DNA of 54,177 nucleotides from Oscillospiraceae bacterium (GTDB taxonomy: Bacteria; Bacillota; Clostridia; Oscillospirales; Oscillospiraceae), in the NCBI GenBank assembly GCA_021771265.1, contig JAETPK010000005.1, positions 1 through 54,177 of the forward strand, written 5' to 3'. The position numbers were made by a program, and so were the translations under genes. Of the stretch, positions 47,153-54,177 are shown in pieces. The notes beneath the pieces were generated by a model, which saw only the letters and a list, made by a program, of their open reading frames with translations, made no database searches and was not told where the DNA came from. Each line of letters opens with the position of its first letter. Positions within the stretch are counted from its first letter, which is position 1.

Positions 47153-48412
47153 ATGAGTAAGAACATTTACGAAATTAGGGATGTCGTTTATGGTTTCGTT
47201 CAGCTCGATGAGCAAGAATGGGAAATAATAAATAATCCAGTCTATCAAAGGCTACGAAGGATCAAGCAACTCTCATTAACTGACATGGCATATCCCGGAG
47301 CCACACATACACGCCTTGAACATTCTATTGGCGTGATGCAAATGGCTACTGACATATATAATAGTATTACCAATAAAGATAGAGCCCGTGCCCTTCTTGC
47401 AGATCAATATCATCTTACCGATGGCGGTATTGATCGATATCGTAAAATTATCCGGCTGGCAGCGTTACTGCACGATATTGGCCATGCTCCCTTTTCGCAT
47501 ACCGGAGAAAACTTGATGCCAATCAAAGTCCCCGGGACAAATAAACGCTACGATCACGAAGAGTATAGTATAGCCATTATTAAAAAGTATTTCCGAGATA
47601 TTATTGAGGAGCACCCAATTAATGCCAATTATCAAATTAAAGCGGAAGAAGTAACAGCTCTTCTTGGTGATTCGACAAAATGTGCGTTTCAGGGCATTCT
47701 TCTCTTATTTAAGGGTATTATTTCCGGCCAGTTGGATGCAGATCGAGCAGATTACCTTCTTAGGGACTCCATTCATACAGGGGTCAACTATGGATTATAC
47801 GATAAAAACAGGCTTATTAATTGCATTGACATCGGTCAAATGCAAGATACTGATGCTCTGGTATTGGCAGTACAAGATGGTGGATGGCACATTGCCGAAA
47901 GTCTTGTACTGGCCCGCTACCAAATGTTTTCCCAAGTTTATTTCCATAAGACTCGGAGAGCATACGACCACCACGTTAGTTGTGCTGTAAAAGAAATTTT
48001 AGATAAAGCTTATCCTGACTTTGGTGGATACTATCCAACACCAGAAAATCTTGATAAGTACATTGGCCTTGATGATTGGTCGATGTACGGAAAAACGAAA
48101 GATGGATACGGTGGAAAGCACGGACAAATTATTCTAGAACGCCGGCATTATCGGAAAGTCTATGAGACCAGCCTATTGCCTAAACCTGAGGAAGAAGAGG
48201 AACTTAATCGGTTGAGGACGGAAATTCAGCAAAAAGGTGACATGGACTTCTTTGAAGACGAAGCCAAAACCAAATGGTACAAACTCGATAAAGATATATT
48301 AATCTGTGACGAAACTTCTGGTTATGTGAAAGAGCTGAGTAGAATATCACCAATTGTTCGACACATGGTTGATGCTCCAAGAATGAAACGTCTTTATGTT
48401 GAGAAAAAGTGA
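47153..48412 (+). CDS. HD-domain phosphohydrolase (YwfO/dNTPase-like)
   Basis: PVYQRLRRIKQLSLTDMAYPGATHTRLEHSIGVM; LLHDIGHAPFSHTGE; SGQLDADRADYLLRDSIHTGV. Confidence 0.92.
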   Translation: MSKNIYEIRDVVYGFVQLDEQEWEIINNPVYQRLRRIKQLSLTDMAYPGATHTRLEHSIGVMQMATDIYNSITNKDRARALLADQYHLTDGGIDRYRKIIRLAALLHDIGHAPFSHTGENLMPIKVPGTNKRYDHEEYSIAIIKKYFRDIIEEHPINANYQIKAEEVTALLGDSTKCAFQGILLLFKGIISGQLDADRADYLLRDSIHTGVNYGLYDKNRLINCIDIGQMQDTDALVLAVQDGGWHIAESLVLARYQMFSQVYFHKTRRAYDHHVSCAVKEILDKAYPDFGGYYPTPENLDKYIGLDDWSMYGKTKDGYGGKHGQIILERRHYRKVYETSLLPKPEEEEELNRLRTEIQQKGDMDFFEDEAKTKWYKLDKDILICDETSGYVKELSRISPIVRHMVDAPRMKRLYVEKK

Positions 48413-48423
48413 AGGAGATAGCA

Positions 48424-48984
48424 ATGAAAACACAAGAAAGGCTGGCTTTCATAACAGAGATAGCAAAAAGGGACGCAAATATTGGAAAAACCGGGATGAT
48501 GAAATTTTTATATCTGCTACAAGCGATATATAAAGTTCCTTTGGGATATGATTTTGAAATTTATACATACGGCCCATATTGTCAAGCTGTTATGAGTGAT
48601 ATCGAGTATGCAGAGTTTGCAGATTATATTCAGGTAGCCCCTATTACTTATTCAAATGGAATAAGTGGCTATCAAATTACTGCTAAAGATGGGAGTAAAG
48701 AGATTTTAGAAGAAAAGTCAGAAATTCTTTCCAAATACAGCAAGGAAATTAGTGAAGTAATTAGCTCTTTTGGGAAAAAAAATGCTAAGGAGCTGGAACT
48801 GTACTCCACTATTGTTTTTGTCGCATTCTCTTTTTCTGATAATGATTGGGGAAAATCTAAAGGCGAGATTTGCAACGCTGTTAAAAAGATAAAACCACAC
48901 TTTACAATTGAAACAATATCCGAAGCATATGATGATTTAAATCATAAGCATCTTTTAGAAATTGATAAAACACAAGACCGATAA
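48424..48984 (+). CDS. YwgA-like protein paired with HD hydrolase
   Basis: IGKTGMMKFLYLLQAIYKVPLGYDFEIYTYGPYCQAVMSDIEYAEFADYI; RBS GAAGGAG overlapping the HD gene end. Confidence 0.65.
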   Translation: MKTQERLAFITEIAKRDANIGKTGMMKFLYLLQAIYKVPLGYDFEIYTYGPYCQAVMSDIEYAEFADYIQVAPITYSNGISGYQITAKDGSKEILEEKSEILSKYSKEISEVISSFGKKNAKELELYSTIVFVAFSFSDNDWGKSKGEICNAVKKIKPHFTIETISEAYDDLNHKHLLEIDKTQDR

Positions 48985-49104
48985 TTCGCTCGTTGTAATT
49001 TCCTATTTCCAAAAGTTGCCTTTCGTATCTATAACAAAAGTCCCTGAAGCCCAATGGGCACACCGTATAAGGACAACAACAAAAAACGTTCATGAGCATG
49101 AATT

Positions 49105-49131
49105 AAGGCCGCCAGATATTCTGGCGGCCTT
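49105..49131. terminator. Hairpin terminator AAGGCCGCCAGA-tat-TCTGGCGGCCTT
   Basis: 12-bp perfect stem downstream of HD/YwgA pair. Confidence 0.8.
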
Positions 49132-49243
49132 GATTTCTATCTTTTTTTATAAGGGTCTAAGACGAAGAATGGTGCTTTCCCTTTCCGCTAATAAAGCGAA
49201 CATAATGCCGTTTTTTGCCCGCTTTTTTGCTTTTTACAAAAAA

Positions 49244-49666
49244 TTATTCGGCAGGACGATTGGTGTTTCTGCTAAACACCCTATGGTTGATTTGCAAAAA
49301 TGGGCGAAAAAACCGCAGAGATTTTTGAAAATCTCTGCGGCTTGGTATGGCTTGCATTTCGTTTTTCGTTCTTATAGTAAGGAGTGAGCGCCAATATTTT
49401 AGGCTGTTGCTCTCTGTCCGTTTCCGCGGTTGACTGGATGTCTTGAGGTTTTCAATAACTTCTTCTAACTCTTTGACCTTATCCCGCAATTCTCGTTTAC
49501 TTTTCTCAACCAGTGCAAATGCCTGGTTAATAGCCTCAAAAATTGCTGCAAGAATCAGCGAGAAAGTGATTAAAGCGCGAAAAGGATGGTTGTTTTCAAA
49601 CAACGATCCAATCCCGCTGACCGACATCAGCAAAAAAGACAGTGCCAACCCAAAAGCATATCTCAA
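49244..49666 (-). CDS. Small membrane protein with coiled coil (C-terminal extent doubtful)
   Basis: Two hydrophobic segments then KSKRELRDKVKELEEVIENLK; a terminator hairpin lies inside the annotated 3' end. Confidence 0.45.
   Translation of the reverse strand: MRYAFGLALSFLLMSVSGIGSLFENNHPFRALITFSLILAAIFEAINQAFALVEKSKRELRDKVKELEEVIENLKTSSQPRKRTESNSLKYWRSLLTIRTKNEMQAIPSRRDFQKSLRFFRPFLQINHRVFSRNTNRPAE
49313..49340 (-). terminator. Terminator hairpin CCGCAGAGATTT-ttga-AAATCTCTGCGG with T-tract on minus strand
   Basis: 12-bp perfect stem followed by TTTTTT on minus strand. Confidence 0.85.
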
Positions 49667-49704
49667 AAGAGTTTTTACGGTATGATTTTTTTGTTTGCCG
49701 TGCT

Positions 49705-50964
49705 TTACTCAAAGACGGCCTTGGAAATGTCCACGCTCTGCCCGCAGCGGTTGTCGATGTCGGTGCCGTTGCCGTCAAACAGACACTCATCAAAGAACAG
49801 CGTGGAATCGCCGGGCACACTCTCCAGCAAAACGGCGGTGCCATTGTCCACGAACTCATTGCCCGTGTAGGAGTAGTTGCTTACGACGCCGCTGACGGCG
49901 TTGAAGTGGAAGCCGGTGGTGTTGTTCTCAAACCGGCATTCCTGGGCGTTGACCCAGGTCTCCCCGTAGGCCAGCACGCCGGTCTTCCAACCGTAGATAT
50001 TGCAGTTTCTCAGATGGACGCGGGCTTCCGCGGAGATGCCCACGCCGGTGCGGTTACCGGCAAAATCCACATTGTCAAAATAAGAAATTGAACCGCCCTC
50101 ATAGGTGACCTGAAGATTGCCGGTGAAGGTGGTGCGGCCCTCCCCCTCGGTGCTGCCGTAGAGGTTGATGGCCCGCTCCCCGATCACCAGCCCGCCCTCA
50201 TAGGTGACGGCGGGCAGATGGAGGTACACCACGGCGTCAGATTCCACCGTTTCGGGCACCTGATCGATCAGCGCCTGCACCTGCTCCACGGTGTCCATAG
50301 GCGTCTCCTCCGGGTAATAGTGGCAGGCCGGGATGGGGTGGAGGAAGATGGGCATGCGCATGGTAATGGTATCCCCGTTTTTCATGCGGATGGACCAGAC
50401 CTGCTCCGTGTCACCGCTGGCGGCGGTGAAATCGTTCAGGGTGAGCAACGCCACATCCGGGAGGCCGTCATGGGGCGCCGGCTGGGTGCAGATCCAGGGG
50501 CTGGGATTGTCCGCGTCCTGCATAAATTCGGCGGTGGCACTCTCCACCTTCTGCAAAAACACACCGGAGGCGTCGGCGCCGCTGTCCTTGTGGTTGATGT
50601 ACAGCCGCAGGGGAAAGCGGTAGTCCATCTCCTCCTCCGGGTTCTGATCCACCTGGGTGATGGGTTCATAGCGGCCGCTTGAGCTCTTCAGCACCAGCTG
50701 ATAGGTGCCGTCCTCGTCGGTGTAGATCACCTCGCCCACGCCCTCATAGGTCCTGGGCCGGTTTATAAGCCACGCTCCCAAGGCGACGGCTGCGATCACC
50801 ACGACGGCGATCACCCCGTACAGAATTTTCCGGGGAAGGGGCCTGGGCGGGGTTGGTTCGGTACGATCATTGATGCTTTGGGCGCAATGGGGGCAGAAGG
50901 ACGCGCCTTCCGGCAGCTCCGAGCCGCAGTGGGGACATAGTTTCATGGTTTCATTCTCTCTCAT
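49705..50964 (-). CDS. Zinc-ribbon, TM and right-handed beta-helix protein (paralog B)
   Basis: CPHCGSELPEGASFCPHCAQ; TM VIAVVVIAAVALGAWL; repeated beta-helix-like N-rich C-terminal half. Confidence 0.8.
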   Translation of the reverse strand: MRENETMKLCPHCGSELPEGASFCPHCAQSINDRTEPTPPRPLPRKILYGVIAVVVIAAVALGAWLINRPRTYEGVGEVIYTDEDGTYQLVLKSSSGRYEPITQVDQNPEEEMDYRFPLRLYINHKDSGADASGVFLQKVESATAEFMQDADNPSPWICTQPAPHDGLPDVALLTLNDFTAASGDTEQVWSIRMKNGDTITMRMPIFLHPIPACHYYPEETPMDTVEQVQALIDQVPETVESDAVVYLHLPAVTYEGGLVIGERAINLYGSTEGEGRTTFTGNLQVTYEGGSISYFDNVDFAGNRTGVGISAEARVHLRNCNIYGWKTGVLAYGETWVNAQECRFENNTTGFHFNAVSGVVSNYSYTGNEFVDNGTAVLLESVPGDSTLFFDECLFDGNGTDIDNRCGQSVDISKAVFE

Positions 50965-52232
50965 TCATCAAAGGTGGCCCCGGACACATCCAGGCTCTGG
51001 CCGCAGCGGTTGTCGATGTCGATGTCGTTGCCCGAGAACAGGCAGTCTCCGAAGGTCATGGCCACATCGGTGGGCACACTCTCCAGCAGGACGGCGGTGC
51101 CGTTATTCACGAACTCGTTGCCCGTGTATAGGGTGTGGGACACCTGAGCGCCGTCGGCGTTAAAGTGAAAACCCACCGTATTATTCTCAAAATGGCTGGT
51201 CTGGACGTTGACCCAGGTGTAGCCGTAGGCCAGCACCCCGGTCTTCCAACCGGTAATACTGCAGTTGGTCAGGTGGAGCCGGGCGGAGGCGGAGACACCC
51301 ACGCCGGAGCCGCTGCCTGCAAAGTCGATATTGTCAAAAAAGGAGACATAGGACCCGCCGCTGGTTACCCGGACGCTGCCGGTAAAGACGGTGCGCCCCT
51401 CACCTTCCGTATTGCCACAGAGGTTGATAGGGCGGTCCTGGATCACCAGGCTGCCTCCGTAGGTAACAGCGGGCAGATGGAGGTAGACAACGGCGTTTTC
51501 CTCCACTGTGCCGGAGATCTGGTCGATCAGCGCCTGAAGGTCCTCCGTGGTATCCATGGGTGCATTCTCGGGGTAGTAGTGGTAGGTCGGGATCGGATGG
51601 ACATAGATGGTCACCCGAAGGCGAATGGTGTCTCCGTTCTTCATGTGGATGGTCCACACCTGCTCCGTGTCGCCGCTGGCGGCGGTAAAATCGTTCAGCG
51701 TGATCAGTGTGGCGTCTGGCATGGCGTCGTGTGGCGCGGGTTCGGAGCATTTCCAGGGACTGGGGTTGTCCCCAGCCTGGATAAACTCAGCGGTGACGCT
51801 GTCCACCTTTTGAAGGAAGAGCTGCCCCGCATCGGCGCCGCTGTCCTTATGGCTGATATACAGCCGGATGGGGAAGCGGCCATTTTCACCCTCTTCCATG
51901 TTCTGATGGATCTCTGTAATGGGCTGATAGCGGTCACTGGGCCAGGCAAGCACCAGCTGATAGGTGCCGTCATCATCGGCATAGATCACCTCGCCCAGGC
52001 CCTCATAGGTTTTGGGCCGGTTCATGAGCCATACCCCCAGGGCGACGGCGGCGGCCACCACCACGGCGATGATGGCGTACACCGCTTTCCGGGGGAAGGG
52101 CTTGGGCGGGACCGGTTCGGTACGGTCGTTGATGCTCTGGGCGCAGTGGGGGCAGAAAGAGGCACCTTCCGGCAGCTCCGCGCCGCAGTTGGGACATTTC
52201 TTTTCCATCCCTCTTATCCTCCATCCGGTCAC
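50961..52232 (-). CDS. Zinc-ribbon, TM and right-handed beta-helix protein (paralog A)
   Basis: CPNCGAELPEGASFCPHCAQSINDRTEP; full-length similarity to 49705-50964. Confidence 0.8.
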   Translation of the reverse strand: MTGWRIRGMEKKCPNCGAELPEGASFCPHCAQSINDRTEPVPPKPFPRKAVYAIIAVVVAAAVALGVWLMNRPKTYEGLGEVIYADDDGTYQLVLAWPSDRYQPITEIHQNMEEGENGRFPIRLYISHKDSGADAGQLFLQKVDSVTAEFIQAGDNPSPWKCSEPAPHDAMPDATLITLNDFTAASGDTEQVWTIHMKNGDTIRLRVTIYVHPIPTYHYYPENAPMDTTEDLQALIDQISGTVEENAVVYLHLPAVTYGGSLVIQDRPINLCGNTEGEGRTVFTGSVRVTSGGSYVSFFDNIDFAGSGSGVGVSASARLHLTNCSITGWKTGVLAYGYTWVNVQTSHFENNTVGFHFNADGAQVSHTLYTGNEFVNNGTAVLLESVPTDVAMTFGDCLFSGNDIDIDNRCGQSLDVSGATFDE

Positions 52233-52954
52233 AGCGCTTCCACCAGGCGCAGGACGGTTTTGTAGCGCTTGGCGGGATTCACCCGGGTGCAGTGCTCCAC
52301 CACCCGGCCCAGATGGCCGGGAGCCAGCTTTTTGGACGGATGCTCCCCGGTCAGCATCACGTTGATGAGCACGCCGACAGAATAGATGTCCGCCCGGCTG
52401 TCGGACTGGGACATGCCGTACTGCTCCGGTGCGGCGAAGCCGGTGGTGCCCAGGATCTGCGTATCGGCCGCCTGCTCCGTTTTATAAACGCGGGCGGCGT
52501 CAAAGTCGATGAGGACGGCGGTATCTCCCCGCAGGATGACGTTGTCCGGTTTGACGTCCCGGTGGACGGCCCCCAGGTCATGGAGCACCCACAGGGCCCG
52601 GCACAGCTGCATCACGATCTTCCGGGTCTCCTCCGGGGAGAACAGCGCCTCCCGCAGGAGAAAGTCCAGGGTGTCCCCCTCCACGAACTCCTCTAAAACG
52701 AGATTTTCGCCGTTCTTTTCCGCCACTTCATAGATCGTCGGCAGGTTGGGACAGGAGCAGCCCAGCAGCTTGCGGTAGACCTCCGCGTTTCCGGTAAACT
52801 GCCGCAGAATGAACTTCTGCCCCGTGGCCTTGTGCCGTATGAGGCGGACGCTGCCCCGGGAACTCTCCTTCAACAGGCGGACTTCCCCGTACTCCTCCTG
52901 TAAAATATTGGACAGCCAGTTATAAATGAGAATCACCCCAAAACATGGAAACAA
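52229..52954 (-). CDS. Eukaryotic-like Ser/Thr protein kinase (atypical; start uncertain)
   Basis: LGAVHRDVKPDNVIL, LIDFDAAR, GTTGFAAPEQYG; overlaps the next gene by ATGA. Confidence 0.88.
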   Translation of the reverse strand: MFPCFGVILIYNWLSNILQEEYGEVRLLKESSRGSVRLIRHKATGQKFILRQFTGNAEVYRKLLGCSCPNLPTIYEVAEKNGENLVLEEFVEGDTLDFLLREALFSPEETRKIVMQLCRALWVLHDLGAVHRDVKPDNVILRGDTAVLIDFDAARVYKTEQAADTQILGTTGFAAPEQYGMSQSDSRADIYSVGVLINVMLTGEHPSKKLAPGHLGRVVEHCTRVNPAKRYKTVLRLVEAL

Positions 52955-52975
52955 TATGCTCCTGGCATATTGTTT
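52949..52975. promoter_or_regulatory. Perfect 11-bp inverted repeat in divergent promoter region (AAACAATATGC-tcctg-GCATATTGTTT)
   Basis: Between divergent kinase and XRE genes; candidate operator. Confidence 0.6.
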
Positions 52976-53047
52976 CGACTGAAAAAGTGTTATAAATTAA
53001 TACATAATATATCTCCTTTCCACCGGAAAGTAAAGAAGGTACAGAGT

Positions 53048-53473
53048 GTGAAAAGCAAATCCACCAACGATTTGAATGAAGAATTGATGCAGGAATCCAA
53101 CATCGACGCCTACATCAACGACAACCGGCAGTTCTTTTCCGATCAGAGCATTTCGGAGCTTTTGACGGAACTCTATGAGAAAAAGTCCATCTCCAAGGCG
53201 GCGCTGGCCAGAAAGGCCGGCATCAGTGAGGTCTACCTCCACCAGGTGTTTGCTGGCCGGCGGAACCCCTCCCGGGACCGGCTGCTGTGCATCTGCGTAG
53301 GGCTGGGGGTGACGCTGGAGGAGACCCAGCGGCTGCTGACCCAGGCCTCCTACGCCCAGCTCTATCCCAAGATCAAGCGGGATGCCATCATCAGCCATGG
53401 CATCGTCCACCATACCGAATTGAACGAGATCAACGACAAGCTGTTCGCGGAGGGGGAAAAGGCCCTGTTCTGA
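53048..53473 (+). CDS. XRE-family helix-turn-helix protein (GTG start proposed)
   Basis: KAALARKAGISEVYLHQVFAGRRNPSRDRLLCICVGLGVTLEETQRLL. Confidence 0.85.
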   Translation: MKSKSTNDLNEELMQESNIDAYINDNRQFFSDQSISELLTELYEKKSISKAALARKAGISEVYLHQVFAGRRNPSRDRLLCICVGLGVTLEETQRLLTQASYAQLYPKIKRDAIISHGIVHHTELNEINDKLFAEGEKALF

Positions 53474-53536
53474 CCTGGCGGACGGATGTCCCTGCGGTCC
53501 GGACCCTTGCGGGAGGACCCTTCGCAGTTCCGACCG

Positions 53537-53572
53537 AAAAGGGGCGTCACTTCACCGTGCCGCCCCTTTTTT
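53537..53572 (+). terminator. Terminator AAAAGGGGCG...CGCCCCTTTTTT
   Basis: 10-bp stem with T-tract. Confidence 0.8.
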
Positions 53573-53617
53573 GCGCCCATAGACTGCCTATTTCAGAGAG
53601 AAACGGAGCGATACCGG

Positions 53618-54177
53618 ATGCCCACACTGACCAAATATCTTTGCTACAACTGCTTCCAGGAGCGGGAGACGCCGGAGGGGGCGTGTCCCTACTGCGGGTT
53701 TGACCTGGCGGAAAACCGGGAGAAGTACCCAGTGGCCCTGCCGGCGGGGACGGTGCTGAACGGCCGCTATATCGTGGGCCGGGTGCTGGGCCAGGGCGGC
53801 TTCGGCGTTACCTACCTGGCCCTGGACACCCAACTGAACGCCCGGGTGGCCATCAAGGAGTTCCTCCCCGGTGAGATCGCCACCCGCATCGGCACCACCG
53901 TGTCCGTCATGTCCGGCGACAAGACCACTGATTTTACATATGGCGCGGAGCGGTTCCAGGAGGAGGCCCGGACCCTGGCCAAGTTCATCGGCCACCCCAA
54001 TATCGCCGGCGTTTCCAGCTACTTCAACGAAAATGATACCTCGTATTTCGTCATGGACTACATCGAGGGCATCAGCTTCAAGAGCTACATCGCAAACCAA
54101 GGCGGAAAGGTCAGCGTGGACGAGGCCCTGAACGTGATGATCCCGGTGCTGCGGGCCCTGACGGCGGTCCACGCCGA
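53618..54177 (+). CDS. Ser/Thr protein kinase with N-terminal zinc ribbon (truncated by window end)
   Basis: CYNCFQERETPEGACPYCGFDL; VLGQGGFGVTYLALDTQLNARVAIKEF; open at the window edge. Confidence 0.9.
   Translation, partial: MPTLTKYLCYNCFQERETPEGACPYCGFDLAENREKYPVALPAGTVLNGRYIVGRVLGQGGFGVTYLALDTQLNARVAIKEFLPGEIATRIGTTVSVMSGDKTTDFTYGAERFQEEARTLAKFIGHPNIAGVSSYFNENDTSYFVMDYIEGISFKSYIANQGGKVSVDEALNVMIPVLRALTAVHA

Overview
The window is a mostly high-GC Firmicutes chromosome segment. Gene content (spore genes yabP/yabQ, HemZ, SLH proteins, spoVB-mazG-hup-rqcP-yabP-yabQ-divIC block, glmU-prs-pth block) suggests an Oscillospiraceae-like host; this is inference, not a database result. About 40 kb is ordinary housekeeping: glycolysis (pgk, tpiA, gpmI, pgi), recJ, relA, dtd, hemZ, nucleotide metabolism, cell envelope, tRNAs. 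The most unusual signals are: (1) a ~6.46 kb integrated element bounded by a perfect 49-bp direct repeat of the 3' part of an initiator tRNA-Met gene (40434-40482 / 46850-46898). It carries a tyrosine integrase, a WYL regulator, a PD-(D/E)XK nuclease and a 428-aa protein that I read as the isolated palm/fingers core of the Gram-positive replicative polymerase PolC with all three catalytic aspartates apparently lost, so a pseudo-polymerase in a defence-like cargo set. (2) Two unrelated genes (prfB and pgi) each have their last 60-90 bp duplicated downstream of the stop. The copies are separated by 135-151 bp hairpin-rich inserts that resemble each other, and the tail copies differ only by transitions that are almost all synonymous; this looks like an undescribed family of gene-tail-targeting mini-elements. 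(3) Further accessory material is an AT-rich HD-phosphohydrolase/YwgA-like pair next to attR and a Ser/Thr kinase, XRE and zinc-ribbon/beta-helix locus at the right end. All homology calls are from recalled family motifs; no searches were run.
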